Source: Owenia fusiformis
Lineage: Eukaryota; Annelida; Polychaeta; Sabellida; Oweniidae
Length of the DNA: 64,000 nt
Reading direction: 5' to 3'
Assembly: GCA_903813345.2 (NCBI GenBank)
Contig: CAIIXF020000007.1
Span: 30,724,698-30,788,697, forward strand
Below, in pieces: positions 1 through 12,800 of this stretch. Every line of letters starts with the position of its first letter. The stretch's first letter is position 1. The notes under the pieces are model-generated. The model was given only the letters and a program-made list of their open reading frames with translations. It was not told where the DNA came from and made no database searches. A program made the position numbers and the translations under genes.

Positions 1-468
1 TATTGTCACCATCACATGGACACGCTTGCTGGACCAAGTTTGTGTCATCAATGGATGACATATTGCCATGTAACGGTCCAGTGCTGTCATCACTAAGATA
101 TAAGAGGATGAATATATCGCCACAATCTGAAGATATTTCACTGTCCTACACAATTCATCGCCTCCTTTAAACCTATACGTTATTTCCCATGCTAGCTGTG
201 GTAGCACATTAAATAAGGCTACAAATAAGTCCGCAAAACTAAGATTGACAATTAGAAGGTTCATGCGGCTCAACTTCCGTTTCCTGCATAGCAACACCAA
301 AAGCACCACTCCGTTCCCAAAAATTGCCATTGTCAAAATACAAGCTAACACAGCGATTTCTATTTTCGCCAAATCTTCATCTCGTGAATATACCCATGGA
401 GGAATAGTGTCATTTTCATTAGGTTTGAAAGAAATATTCTCCCGCATGTTTTGTTCCATCGACTCCAT
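1..468 (-). CDS. Vasopressin/oxytocin-receptor-like GPCR, first coding exon (partial)
   Basis: 156 codons are open from the ATG at 468 to the left edge. An in-frame TGA lies upstream of this ATG, which supports the start; a second in-frame Met follows three codons later. Seen: an extracellular N-terminus with two N-glycosylation sequons (NIS near residue 11, NDT near 19), TM1 with GNGVV (about 51-55), TM2 with LSFADLF (76-82), NVLPQLAWEITYRF after TM2, the ECL1 cysteine (about 107), TM3, and DRYMAICHPL (about 131-140), the DRY motif of class A receptors. Known: the LPQL-W-ITYRF and DRY-AICHPL signatures are typical of vasopressin/oxytocin/conopressin receptors; related CCAP and NPS receptors are close alternatives. 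Such receptors sit in the plasma membrane and signal through G proteins. The rest (TM4-7) must lie left of the window. Class A GPCR is near certain; the nonapeptide subtype is likely. Confidence 0.82.
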   Translation of the reverse strand, partial: MESMEQNMRENISFKPNENDTIPPWVYSRDEDLAKIEIAVLACILTMAIFGNGVVLLVLLCRKRKLSRMNLLIVNLSFADLFVALFNVLPQLAWEITYRFKGGDELCRTVKYLQIVAIYSSSYILVMTALDRYMAICHPLMTQTWSSKRVHVMVTI

Positions 469-3265
469 CTTCCCTTTCTTCTGTGTGTCTTCTGCCCTAA
501 ACCCTCGTCATCCAAGCATTAACTGCAAATTATTTATATTTGATTGATGTCATATAAAAATCAATATGCTCCGTTAATCTGGGTTTACTTTAGGGTCCGA
601 TTTATCTCAAAGCGGTGCTTATGACAAATGATATTTTTCCGGTTAATATAATCCCATTCTTTCGATAGATATTTCAATTGTCGTGTGTAATGCCATTAAC
701 TACTGTAGCTTACGTTGCTTCACACCGTGGCGGCATTCCCACTGCATTATTAGTCGATCTTCTTTTCTGTTATTACTAGCTTATTACATCGATAAGTCCC
801 ATTTTGCGTAACAGTTCGGCATTTTTCGGTGATATGCTACCTCCCGATTATTCACAGAAGATCATTACTAACGGGCCACTAATAAGATAGAAAATAACAT
901 CTTCTTCTGATATAAAAAAATCTAGCAATTGATTTCCCTCAACACTCTACATTGACAAATGGTAATAACCGCCACTTGTCAGCTAATTTCTCAGCCTACC
1001 GCAGGAGCCATCGATGGGGGTTAAGCCCTGTCGCCCCTGATTCCACCCTTATCTATGAAATACGGTAAGAAAGCCTCTAAAGCAGAGCCCCGGAGCGCTG
1101 ATTGCCTTCAAAGCAACAAATAATCCCAGCTTATACTAATCCATCGCAAATTGTTCACAATTTTAGAAACTTTTCAGAAATGCTTTCTAGACTTATTAAC
1201 TATAAATTTCAGAGACGCCAGCTAGGAAAGTTGCTACTTTTCAGCATTCTTGCCCTTCTTACCTACATAATAGTCAATTTAGAAATTACTATGATGGCTT
1301 AGATAACAACCATAGCGTAAATATTTGTTATTTCCTGAACGCGAAATGGTGGGTCTGTTAAGTTCCGCAGCTGCACTGTTTTGCTTGATGTCATGAGTGG
1401 TGTAGGTTGTAAGAACCATGGGGTTTATTTCCTTGAAATAGACCCATTTTGGTAAGTTTTTAAACAAACGCTGTTTTGTTAAGTCAAAAACTGACACATT
1501 TCATCAACAGGGTGGCCTCTCTGATAGTACGGTTGATAAAGTCTTCTTGGATTAAACGAGTTCCTCCAAATCGAACGCCATCAATTTACGTCATGTGGTA
1601 AGTCAATATCAGCTTGATCTACGTCGTAATCTGGACGTTTGGTATAATTAATCCCTATGTCAAATTAAATTTGATCGTATAATCGTATGTCTATTCAGAA
1701 TCTGTTCTACCTAATGTGATTTTCACTTTAAATATGAGTCGCTTTAGATGTATGCGGATGCTGATTTAATTCTGACGTTGAAATGTTTACAAATATTTAG
1801 CAGTGTGTAAATACGAATTCTAGACTGTCTGTCTATTGTTTTAAAAAAAATCAGATTGAACGATTCGAAAGAGAAGTAATTAAGTAAACAGTTATGAATA
1901 TTAAAAACAAATTAAAATTCCATTGTTTTGTAAAATTTGACATGTATGACAGATTGCCCCAGTTGGTATTGAGTTGGACTTTATAGATAGCAGGAAACTC
2001 TATATTTGTTTTATGTTCGTTATAGATGTTATCTTTTACGGTGCAGATTTATTCAGATATTTGTTTTTCAGAAAACAGGCTGCACTAGGAAGCGGTTCGT
2101 CTCTGTATGCACACATGGCAACACTCTTATTTCACGAACAATTAAATGCTGTGATGGATCCTATCCGTATAGAACCTACAACGCAGCTCTTATAAGACCA
2201 ATGCGATTACTTACATACTTTCAAAATTCAACGACTGTACTAGCATCTGATTTGCTAACTCACCGAGAATGAATAATGGGTACAAATATTGTTTTTCCGA
2301 AACCAGATATGTTTTTTACAAATTTTTAATACAGTTTCCTTCACAGTTCATTAAATCATGATCGACGTCTGTACAAACGAACCATTGAACAATATCGACG
2401 TCTGGCATGCCTGTTATTTAAATGACTTATCCAGTTCTGAATGATCTACCTAATTTCCCTTTATAATCGATTCACAACACTGATCTTGACCCTGTTAACA
2501 TGTCATGTAATAAACAAACACTAAAACAAACAAATAAAATTACTTTTGATATCCCAGGTAGTCACAGCAGCATCGTCAATCGACAACACAAGTACATGCA
2601 CTTTAGATTTGTGGTGAGATTTATTGTTATGTTTTTCTGTTGAAATACTCGACTATCATTGGTCAGAAATTGTTCAGTAATTTTGATCATTGATTGGATT
2701 TACAAATGCAATGTCAGTCAATACAATATCACTGGCATGTAGCGGCCCTGATATCGATAAATTCTACACGCAATATAACCCGATTTTAGATGCTTGGTTA
2801 AAACTTTACACGAAAAAGCCTCGATATCCGGGCATTTACTCTTACACTGAACTGAAAATAGCATCGTCTAAACGTGTATGTCTTGGCTTCCGGGTAAGTT
2901 TATCAACATTTATACTCAATTGAAAGAGCAGTCGTGCATATATCGTGTACCAGTTTGATTGTTTTATATGTGTGTGTATTTATAATATGATAGTCTAGTA
3001 ATACCGTGTCGTTAGAACAAGTGCTAGATATCGAACTGATGACCTGAAATTAGATTATTGGACTGATCGCGCATCTGATATTAGATGATTAATTTGCATT
3101 GAATCTGATATTAACTTGCAACCCAATACTACAGTAAATACCATGATTTTACATTAGAATGATAACACGGCCTCATATTCTAATTCATTTTACGTCCATT
3201 GCAGGCCAAAAATGTTTCAATGGGGATATTGTAATGCACACGAGAATACATTCGATTCGTATATA
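469..3265. other. Non-coding stretch upstream of the GPCR
   Basis: I see no supported gene, RNA gene or clear repeat here. It must contain the 5' UTR and promoter of the minus-strand GPCR, but no core promoter motif stands out. A 77-codon open frame at 2690-2923 (plus) that ends near a GTAAGT could be an exon, but it matches no family I recognise. Confidence 0.5.
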
Positions 3266-3271
3266 TTGACA

Positions 3272-3346
3272 CCCCAGTTGTCCGAAACCCAGTTGTCCGA
3301 AACCCAATTCCCCGAAACCCAGTTGTCCGAAACCCATTACTCCGAA
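3272..3346. repeat. Short tandem repeat, unit about 16 bp (CCCAGTTGTCCGAAA)
   Basis: Four to five imperfect units of CCCAGTTGTCCGAAA/CCCAATTCCCCGAAA occur in a row. The same motif recurs in reverse orientation at about 4362-4412 (TTTCGGAGAA, GACAACTGGGTTTCGGAG). The two blocks form an inverted pair about 1 kb apart that could bound a decayed element. Confidence 0.6.
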
Positions 3347-4361
3347 AAATAAAGTCATAATTTACCAGAGAAAGGGGGGGGGCGGGCGTAGCTTACTTAA
3401 GCTTACGTCAGTTTCATGCCATGTATTTGGCCAAATTAATGGCATGGACGCATTCTGATATTCATAGATCTCTCTCTCACTTTGAATTGCATCCATTGCA
3501 TGGCGTTACCAGAATGGCAGGAACGGGAGATTTATTTTACATTGTGATTCTAAAAAAGGTTATTAAAACACAATATATATTACGGAACAGTTTATCTTAT
3601 CTTCTTCAATCTCTTTTATATAGGCAAAATAAAATGAAACATTTTGAAACAGATAAAATAAGGTATAGAACTTTAAGAATAAAACAGTATACAAATTACG
3701 TTGTCAAAATATTTCGTCGCATTTAATTTCTTAGTCTCAGTCTCTTATCAAATCGTAAAAGAATAAAACATTCTAAACTTAATCACTTGGGATTTATGTT
3801 TCGGCATTCGTTTCAGGCATTTGTTTTTTATGTTCTTCTCCTGAAATGTATTTGTTTGACAATAATCAGAGAAAGTGCGTATACGTATAAATATGCCACG
3901 CAAACAAACGGGTGTGACTTCAATTTCTTGTCTGTCTGAGGACGTATTGGGAACGAGGTAGAATTAAAGAATTCTTATGAACAAATGTATTGGATAAGTT
4001 AATTTCTGATGGATCTGGATAAAATATATTTCAAAACTTTGTCAACACTAGATAACTTCATTTAGGCAGATATAGTATCTTGATATATTTGGCTATCATG
4101 CGTTTAAAATACGTTCCTAAAACTATGAAGACGTTGGGTGAGAAATATTGCTATTGTACGTTCGAAAAGTATTTGGTTGTATTTTGTAGTTCTCAAGTTA
4201 CCCATGAACTTTCTTGGGCTAATTAACGTCTTGACTCAGCATATTTAGCCTAATTTTGCAATGATGTCAACGTGATTCAAATGTTATGCTGTCGTGATTC
4301 GCATAGGTTGCGACAAGATTCGTTTTAAGAAATTGTATTTTTTGATAAGATCCCCTAATTT
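3347..4361. other. Spacer between inverted CCGAAA repeat blocks
   Basis: No gene is supported. The 101-codon open frame at 3421-3726 has no recognisable domain. If the flanking inverted blocks are element ends, this is the interior of a degraded non-autonomous element. Confidence 0.35.
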
Positions 4362-4473
4362 TCGGAGAACTTGGTTTCAGACAACTGGGTTTCGGAGAAT
4401 TGAGTTTCGATATGCATATCTCCCTCTGGAAAAACCCCGCATCCAAAACCTCCCAGTACATAACCCGTATTTA

Positions 4474-4672
4474 TCCCATGGTTACAAGGATATAGATCGA
4501 ATATCACGTGAAGATATAATTGATACGTGGATGAAGATATCATATTTTAGCAAAAAATTCCCAAATCATCGAATATCACTTTTGAAACCATCGAATATCA
4601 CTTTTTGAAAGGTGATATTCGATGGTTTCAAATTGATATTCGATGGTTTCAAAAGTGATATTCGATGGTTTT
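4474..4672 (+). repeat. Dispersed palindromic repeat (CCCATGG...GATATTCGATGG family), copy 1
   Basis: The copy starts CCCATGGTTACAAGGATATAG, continues through GATCGAATATCAC and ends in several alternating AAACCATCGAATATCACT / AGTGATATTCGATGGTTT blocks, which fold on themselves. Inverted copies lie at 7345-7480 and 41607-41787. It directly abuts the 5' end of the LINE at 4.69 kb. A non-autonomous hairpin element is likely. Confidence 0.7.
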
Positions 4673-4689
4673 GATTTTTTCAATTTTTT

Positions 4690-6561
4690 TTATTAATTCA
4701 GCAAAACGATTGTTTATGAATACCTAGCAAGAGCTCAAAAAGTTCAATCATCTATTTATCTCAAAAAGACCTCAAAAACTGAGCTTGAATTAGAAATATG
4801 TCTTCTAAAATCTTCCTCGCCTGGACCTGATGGGATTCTACCATCACTTATTAAGTCTGTAAGACAGTTTTTAATTGATCCGCTCTTGTATATATTTAAC
4901 TTATCTTTTAAATCTGGTATTTTCCCAGACGCCCTCAAATTGGCCAAAGTAACACCTGTATTTAAAAAAGGAGTCACTACAAATCCTTCGAACTATAGAC
5001 CAATTTCAGTTTTATCGGTATTTTCTAAATTGTTAGAAAAGCTCATGCACGCCAAACTCACTGGTTTTTTAGAACGTTTTGAAATTATTTTTACTTATCA
5101 ATTTGGATTTCAGAAATTCAACTCTACCTACATGGCCATTTTATATTTCATTGAACAAATTCGAAAATCAACTGATTTGGGGAAAACGAGCATTGGCATA
5201 ACATTAGATTTTTCAAAGGCCTTTGACACTATTAATCATGACATTTTGATACAAAAACTTGAATATTATGGCATCAGAGGAATAGCTAAGTCCTGGTTTG
5301 AAAGTTATTTAAAAGACTGCAAACAATATGTCACCATTAACAATTATGAATCTAAACAATCATCTCTAAATTGTGGTGTTCCGCAGGGCTCGGTACTTGG
5401 ACCACTATTATTTATTCTTTACATAAATGATCTGCCTTTTGTTGACCCTAATCTAAAATTTATTATGTTTGCTGATGACACCAATCTTCTTGATAGTGAT
5501 TATGATTTAAATGAACTTATGACTAGAACTAATGCAAACTTGAATTCAATAGATGACTGGATAAAAGCAAACAAACTTTCACTTAATATTGGCAAAACCT
5601 AATGCTATTCTATTTGGACCCCAAAAAAATCAAACAAATCTGAATCTCAAAATACGCAATGAGAACATAAATTTCCGGGATAAAATTGACTTTCTTGGAA
5701 TTATTATTGATAAAAACTTGAAATTTAAAGAGCACATAAAATCTATTGAAACAAAGATTTCTCGCGTCATTGGTTCTCTTTATCACATTAAACATCTACT
5801 TCAAATAGACAGTTTCAAAACAATTTACTACTCATTGATACACTCTCAATTAAATTATTGCAACATAATCTGGGGTAACACATTTAAATCATTTTATGAT
5901 CGTCTACATAAACTGCAGAAACAATTCTTAAGGCTAGCTTTAAATAAGGATAGACCTTCTCACTCCGCTCCCTTATTTGAAGATCTTAACATATTAAATA
6001 TTTTTGATGTCAACAGATATTGTACTGGTCAGTTCATGTACAAAATCTTTAATAAGCACCCCAGTCTTCCAAAAAATCTATTTCAAGACTTGTTTGATAT
6101 CAACATTAATATTCATCATCATTACACAAGACAATTGCATTATTTTCATATCCCTAAATGCTCTAAACTTTCCCTTCGCTATCTAGGTCCTAATCTTTGG
6201 AATGCTCTACCACACGATATTAAAAAATGCTCCACTCTAAATATTTTCAAATCTTCATATAAAAAACTACTCATCTATCGATAATGTATAATACCAATAT
6301 CATACTATACTGTTGATTTTATACTGATACCTGATTTTTGTAACATTTTTACATTGTACATCCTTAGATTAATTGTTAATACCATTTTTATATACCTACA
6401 TGTAACATAATATAAGTGTTTTCTTTTATATGTAGTCTAGATGTCATTTTAATGATTTCTGTTAGACCGCAACATATACCCACTAGGGTGTCTAGCGGCT
6501 TGTTTTTATAGTGTATATTATATAAGAATTATGAAATAAATTGAATTGAATTGAATTGAAT
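4690..6561 (+). mobile_element. LINE (CR1/Jockey-like non-LTR retrotransposon), 5'-truncated
   Basis: A reverse transcriptase ORF runs in one frame from about 4699 to 5602, then continues one frame over from 5589 to 6284. RT motifs are in order: SPGPDG (about 4825), NYRPISVLS (about 4990), FSKAFDTINHDIL (about 5208), GVPQGSVLGPLLF (about 5375) and FADDTN (5468). One extra base near 5595 (ATTGGCAAAACCTAATGC) breaks the frame. The endonuclease domain is missing, so the copy is 5'-truncated. The 3' UTR has a short hairpin (ACCCACTAGGGTGT) and ends in a (TTGAA)n tail at 6538-6561. Known: short-repeat tails and a 3' hairpin are common in the CR1/L2/Jockey group. The good frame conservation suggests a fairly recent insertion. 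A near-identical 3' end lies at 9486-9676. Confidence 0.9.
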
Positions 6562-6761
6562 TATATATTTATTATATATTTTTATTTTTTGGGATCCTGT
6601 TTTTACGGCGTTCGCATTAAATACAAACCACTCTGTTACGTCACGTATATGACGTTCGTTGAATTATCGCAATCAAAATGTCAGACGAAATGGAATTTCC
6701 ATTACAATTTATCTGACTATTCAATGTTCGCTGGATAATAATTCCCAATGGGATAAACGGA

Positions 6762-6896
6762 CAATCCTATAGTTTTTCAAAAATATCACTTATATCCACT
6801 CATGGATATCAGTATCTTCACTCATTCGCTGCGCTCACTCGCGAAGATATCAATATCCACTCATGGATATAAGTGATATTTCAGAGCCATAGGATA
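6762..6896. repeat. Near-perfect fold-back repeat (core 6782-6880)
   Basis: AATATCACTTATATCCACTC... at the left is mirrored by ...GGATATAAGTGATATT at the right, around a CATTCGCTGCGCTCACTCG centre. The outer ATCCTATAG / CATAGGAT pair extends the inverted repeat. A related copy lies at 7192-7335. This is hairpin MITE-type architecture with no coding content. Confidence 0.75.
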
Positions 6897-7191
6897 TTCC
6901 TATATTATTCCATAGTAAGCATGATATCCATAGGATAACATGTCAAAATAAAAACGGTATTTTTGAAATCAGTGGTAAAATATGATATTTTTGGCAAATT
7001 TTCACTTAACCATAGCATACGGTGTTTTAGCCATGACATGCGGCGCCGTATGCCATGGTTTATGGATTTTTGCTACTTCAGACTCAAAACGAGGCTAAGT
7101 GTCAATATCGCCGTATCGTTTGGAAAATTCGTTTTAGATCACTTAATTCCCGAAGATTCTGATGATGACTTTAACTATGGAATATAAAGAA

Positions 7192-7335
7192 CATCCTATG
7201 ATTTACTCGTGATATGATTTTAATCCACTCATGGATGTTGATACATGTATCTGCACTCTCTCGCTACGCTCACTCGTGCTGATATCATATCCATTCGTGG
7301 ATAAAAATCATATCACTCATAAATCATAGGATATC
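7192..7335. repeat. Second copy of the CATCCTATG fold-back repeat
   Basis: It has the same layout as 6762-6896: CATCCTATGATTTA at the left, TAAATCATAGGATATCC at the right, and a CTCGCTACGCTCACTCG centre. It has diverged from the first copy. A fragment with TATCCATGAGTGGATAT also occurs near 41401. Confidence 0.7.
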
Positions 7336-7344
7336 CTCTATTTA

Positions 7345-7480
7345 AGATCTGATATTCGATAGTTTAAAAGTGATATTCGATGGTTTGTAAATTGTTTGAT
7401 AAAATATGATATATTGATCCACATATCAAATATATCATCATGTGATATTCGATCTATATCCTCCTTGCAACCATGGGATA
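7345..7480 (-). repeat. GATATTCGATGG palindromic repeat, copy 2 (inverted)
   Basis: GATATTCGATAGTTT units are followed by CTATATCCTCCTTGCAACCATG at the right end, the reverse complement of copy 1 at 4474-4672. With copy 1 it brackets the LINE and the hairpin repeat. Confidence 0.65.
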
Positions 7481-7489
7481 AAGCTTTAC

Positions 7490-8012
7490 GTCCCGCTCCA
7501 AGCGGGCAGATGTAGTATATCTGCCCGCTACGTCATAATCGCCGCTTGCATATTTGTTCATAATTTGTAACGTTCGCGGAATGACTGTAAACGGCAATGG
7601 AGAAAACACAGACAATCAGGGTCTGTTTGATAGTTAAAAAAAGGGAAAGGGCATCCACTTTATCAATAAAAAGTTCGAGAAAATAAATATGGGATTATTT
7701 GAGAGAACATGAAAATCCGCCCACGGCCAAGAAAACAAAACTGGACATGAATATTCTAAAATATTTCCACGATTTAACAATGTGAACCAGATGACCAAGA
7801 TTGGTATGGGATAAACATATTATCATATAGTCAGGATATTGGGATTATCCCTTGGCCAATATATAGGGGTTATGCAATTGGAGGTTTTGGATACAGGGAA
7901 TATCCCGAGGGATATACAATATATCTTCCCGAGGGACCGAAGGGACCAAGGGAAGACATATTATATATCCCTCGGGATATTCCCTGTATCCAAAACCTCC
8001 AAGTGCATAACT
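7490..8012 (+). repeat. Dispersed repeat with internal 7880-8010 hairpin
   Basis: The left part carries AGCGGGCAGATGTAGTATATC and a block ending GGCCAAGAAAAC. The right part is a hairpin in which GGAGGTTTTGGATACAGGGA is mirrored by TCCCTGTATCCAAAACCTCC. An inverted, diverged copy occupies about 59825-60240, and a short piece (CATCCAAAACCTCCCAGTAC) lies at 4440-4460. No ORF is supported. Confidence 0.65.
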
Positions 8013-9114
8013 GTTGTATATAGTTTAGCATGATATGTACTTCTTTCTGTAACTGGAATACGATTCTAATATACAAGCAGCACATACGTATTCCCGGGGA
8101 ACCATAAATATTTTGTGTAGTGTGTGGACATTTTTCTTTTCATTTCTCTAAAATCAGATTATTCTCATAAAATTCATACAAAGTTGGGCCTAAGCCTCTA
8201 TTTTCGTATTCTGCATGTTAAGATATTTATAATGTAAAACCTAAGAGATAAATTCAATGTCTTCAGTTGAGAATAAGTATAAGGTAAATGTGTGAATTCT
8301 GCTTGTTGTTGCACTATTTTTATAATAAACAAGGTTCGATACGCAACACTGAATAGACTGCAGTCATAGCTTAGTTGTAAAGAAAACAAAAGAAGTTGGG
8401 ACGTGGTCATGCTTGAATACTATTTTAAATATATCGCCGTTTACATTTGTTGAAATCGGCCTGTATTAATTTCAACAGGTGATCGGTGTACAAGGGCATA
8501 TATTTGAGTTATTGGTTTAACGATAAGTATGACCTATGAGTGGGTAACGTTTTACAAATGCATGAAACAAATACTCCAATGGCCTAATCTCAATTTTCCT
8601 GCATAAACTATTACATTGAAATGATGGTCATTTGCTCTCTAACTTCCGCACCGCATACGTAACTTCGTAACAATTCAATAAGCCAAGACAGGACCGCTAT
8701 AATCGCTACATGCCAGTGAATATGGCGTCATTCTATAAATCAGAGGCTATGAAAATATTACGGAAAATGAATTCATTTACAAAACGTCACGTTACATGAC
8801 ACCTTAAACATACACAATAACAGATATAAGTACAATCAAAAACTATAAATGAACAGTGTGTAACTGCATGTAAATTACATAGAGTACATAGAGTTACAAT
8901 ACAAATACCGACGCGGATTAATTTGTATGACTAAACTGTAACAATGAAAACAATCAAGAACAGTGACTCAACTAGTAGAATACATTCTTGGCATTCGGCA
9001 ACGCTAAAAGACATTCATAAAAATGTGCTACAGGCGCATGCATGGTTTCACACGCTATTAAGAAAATATGAACACATAAATTACAATTACAAAATTACAA
9101 ATAAAATGTTTTAC
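8013..9114. other. Non-coding stretch
   Basis: No gene, RNA or clear repeat seen. The open frames here are short and show no domain. Confidence 0.5.
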
Positions 9115-9119
9115 AACAT

Positions 9120-9818
9120 CACTGGTGATCCGCTCGATTACGCTTTTTGGTAACAAAATGTCGGAACGTCGAAGGTACGATTTTTCTTTTTTCCTTATTT
9201 CACGCGTTGTAGGCAGAATCCCCACGACGTTTTTTACACAAACGTGTATCAGCATCATATGTTTTAGAAAATGTACATGTTTGCGAAAAATAGCTCAGAA
9301 GACAACAGAATTGTCGATTTAATTCCTCGCTTAAGTTACATGTACATAAACGGTTTGGGTTAAAAGTGCAGATCTTAACTGTTTTTCGAAAAACCGTTTA
9401 TGTAACTTAAGTGAGGAATTAAATCGACGATTCTGTTGTCTTCTGAACTATTTGTTCGCAAATATATGTAATTCTGACATTACACATTGTTAATACCATT
9501 TTTATATACCTACATGTAACATAATATAAGTGTTTTCTTTTATATGTAGTCTAGATGTCATTTTAATAATTTCTGTTAAACCGCAACATATACCCACTAA
9601 GGTGTCTAGCGCCTTGTTTTTATAGTGTATATTATATAAGAATTATGTAATAAAAATAAATTGAATTGAATTGAATATAAACATTTTATAAAACATATGA
9701 TGCTGAGGCACGTTTGTGTTAAAAATGTCGTGGGAATTCTGCCTACAACGTATGAAATAAGGAAAAAAGAAAAATCGTACCGTTTCGGTAACCAGCGTAA
9801 TCGAGTGGATCACCAGTG
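9120..9818. mobile_element. Fold-back DNA element with CACTG ends, interrupted by a LINE 3' end
   Basis: The ends read CACTGGTGATCC and GGATCACCAGTG and are flanked by a 5-bp direct repeat AACAT (9115-9119 and 9819-9823). The arms are long inverted repeats (left 9120-9345). A very tight inner hairpin at about 9299-9450 runs from GAAGACAACAGAATTGTCGA to its mirror. The right arm is split by a LINE fragment (9486-9676). CACTG termini recall the CACTA/Chapaev group, but the superfamily is unproven because no transposase is present. Confidence 0.75.
9486..9676 (+). mobile_element. LINE 3'-end fragment (same family as 4690-6561)
   Basis: Nearly identical to about 6372-6555: TTGTTAATACCATTTTTATA, then the ACCCACTAAGGTGTCTAGCG hairpin, then TTGAATTGAATTGAAT. 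Only about 190 bp of 3' UTR was inserted, by severe 5' truncation, into the right arm of the fold-back element. The fold-back is therefore older. Confidence 0.85.
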
Positions 9819-9823
9819 AACAT

Positions 9824-12800
9824 GCGCGACAAACAATATTGTCGGAATAAAGCGAGACATTTATGTATGTGCCAACTAAAGTACGTTCTGACATTTAGTT
9901 GTGATCACTTTGTCTTCTTGAAAGGATTGAATTAATGCAAACCCTCAATTAATCAAATGACAACTCTTTTATTCATGCTAGCTAACTGTCATTGGTTCTT
10001 AAAATAAAATCTTGAGCTACAAATTGGTAAGTAAGTTTCAATGACATACATAGCTTTCAGTGGAAGTATGTGCAATTGTGCATAACAGAAGAAAGTAGTT
10101 GAAAAAATGATTCTTGTTTATTTAATGAAAACAATATATACAATTCTAATACCATGCCCTCTAAGACATAGGCTAGAAAATCTCAACGAAGCATGCAAAG
10201 ATCGGTCCTAGCAGGTGGTAACCTTCTATAACAGCGATGAACCGAATGTAATTCAAAGGACTCCATGATAATCAATCATAGAAGTCTGAATCATATTCAT
10301 TGAAGTAATTTACAAAGACAACGCAATCGGTCAATTGCACATTTTCTTGATCTTCACTTGTATAATTTCACGTCCAACGTGGTATGTTAAATGGAGTTCC
10401 GCTGTTACAGTATACGTAGCCAGTATTTGTCTAGGGGGGGGGGGTCTAATATTTTTGAGTCCAGTATACGTAGTAATAAAGCTCAAAATTAAAAAATAAA
10501 TGAAAAAAGCACAATTTGGCTAAATAGACTAGATGCGAGAAATAGAATATTTGCTATATAGATGGAAAAATAGATGGCAGCACGTGTGCTTTTAGGGCCA
10601 GAATACATGGATACCTTTAGCAAGAATCAACTTTATTTCTTGATTTATCAAGTATCTCACTTTTGACTAACATAAAACACAATAGGAAAGTAACTATATG
10701 ATTGTGGCATGTAGATTGTAATTTCACATTAATATTGTGATAATTGTAGAGTAAATGAACTTTTTTTAACATTGTGTCAATGGCGATTTAGCCCGACCCT
10801 TTAAATAAGGGTAAATAGCCGTGTAAATAAAACAGACTTCGAAGAGATTTCAAAGCTATTTAACAAACCCTCTATTTTTTAAGTGCCAACTGTGATTTTT
10901 ATTCTAATCATAGCATTTTCTAAGAATTTCCTAGAGATCTGGCAAAATTTAACACTTTTGGTTTACTATTTGTAAAGTATTACGGACAAATATGCATTAA
11001 TATTGTTTTTGTCAATTTCTTTCTCGATATCTCCCTCGGTGCGATGGAGTTCAGAATTATGATGTATTACTATGACGTAAAACCATCATCATGTAATTGG
11101 CTCTGCAAATGTTTGTTAGTGATTGGTCATGAGTAAGGGTGGTAATGCTGATTACACAATTAATTATGTAAAAAATTATCTATTTTCAGCAAGGTATCAC
11201 AATCCTTTCATCAGATGATCGATATATTTTTTCGTCATCCTAGATTCACCCCATGTAGACAGATCCATTCGTGGAATGAAAGACTGATGAAAGACTTGAC
11301 ATTCAAAGGGAAACTAGAAACATTTTGTCACCAATATTGCAAATTATTTTTACTGCTTAATAAATGGTGAATGACAGTCACATTAAGTTCTACAAGTATA
11401 AACATAGCGTGACGATCTGATATTTCAAGGTAACTCGTTTGAAAAATGATGGCGGTGATTGAAATTACGATGTAAAGATAAAACCGCAACGAAATATTAT
11501 AGAATTATTTGAAAAACTAAGAATTATACATCTCATATAAGTTTTTCAAAATAGAAAAATATTGTTTCATTTTAATTTATAATTATGGTATCGGATTTGA
11601 GTATGATTTTAGACGATGCTCAAATAAAGCAATGAAATTGCATGAAACCTTTTCTGAAAATTCTCATGATTTTTCAAGAATCCTCCTTCAAGTGTTACCA
11701 AAGTGCTCCCCGGGAATGGAAATTTCGTCTTGTGCAATCAAGATAATAGCGGGTAGTTTAAATTCTTGATAATAGTTTATAGCTTACATCTCTAAGTTTA
11801 AAAACATATCGTCGCCTTGAAAGGTATATGCAGTTTTTGGCGATCTATCATGATAAAAGGCTAGATATTGTGAAAAACACGATTTGACACGCTGACATTT
11901 GGAATTGAAATTCCCTACATAATTGTCGACTCGTGTTTAAAAGTCATGAAAACAAGTTTGAACATAAAACATTGAGCCAGATACTGTCTATTCATCCTAG
12001 GATCGCTAAGGAAAATATTATTAATGACTTAAATCGTTAACAGTTATGCTATATTCCAAGAAACTTATCAATTTAGAAATGCAAAATGCTCAATTTTGTT
12101 GTTCAATTATAAAACATGGCACCTGGCACGTTAACAAAATTATTTAAAACAGATATATTTACTTAAGTAACATTCGTAGGCATGTATAAGCGAATAAATA
12201 AGAAGAATATGCTTTTTATTCTATATCTTGTTCCCAAAGGAATTTGTTAAGGAGCGGTACATCTTAACATACTTTTATCATCCCGAACTCAAACATTCCG
12301 AATACTTATTTCGCGAACGCTTTGTTGAGAATGGGTTCGAGATGTACTCAAAATTAATACGTTAAAATGTGTATTATCATCTTGATAACCAGCTCACAAA
12401 TTATTTTGGAAATCAAAGATACGATTTTTACGATTTTTCTTTTCGAATATTGATTTAGTTACTATACCCGGCTGTCTAAAATGGTGTCTGGATTACAGTA
12501 AACCATACCCTCTCGAAAAGTGAGACATATTTCGGAGAATATAATTACAACACATTTTCTGCAATAATAGGGAGGTGCTAACAATTCTTTTGTTCGATAC
12601 TACGGATCATTCTTGAGGATTTTAGCAATATGCGTTATAGTTTATACATCGGACAAAGGAATGCATATCTTTGTAGTATTTCGCGTTCGTCAAAAATCCC
12701 TAGTGTGGATTTTGCCTCTATAAATCGCTAAAAAATACGTTTACGTCTCACGTTTCTCCAAATTGCTACCGTGGGTACTTATTACTGATATCTAAATTCA

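Noticed and set aside
245-547. 100-codon plus-strand open frame
   Set aside because: It is the antisense shadow of the GPCR exon, which has clear transmembrane motifs on the minus strand.
2690-2923. 77-codon open frame ending near GTAAGT
   Set aside because: It could be an exon, but there is no recognisable domain, no partner exon and only a weak acceptor upstream.
3421-3726. 101-codon open frame
   Set aside because: Low-complexity composition, no domain, no splice context.
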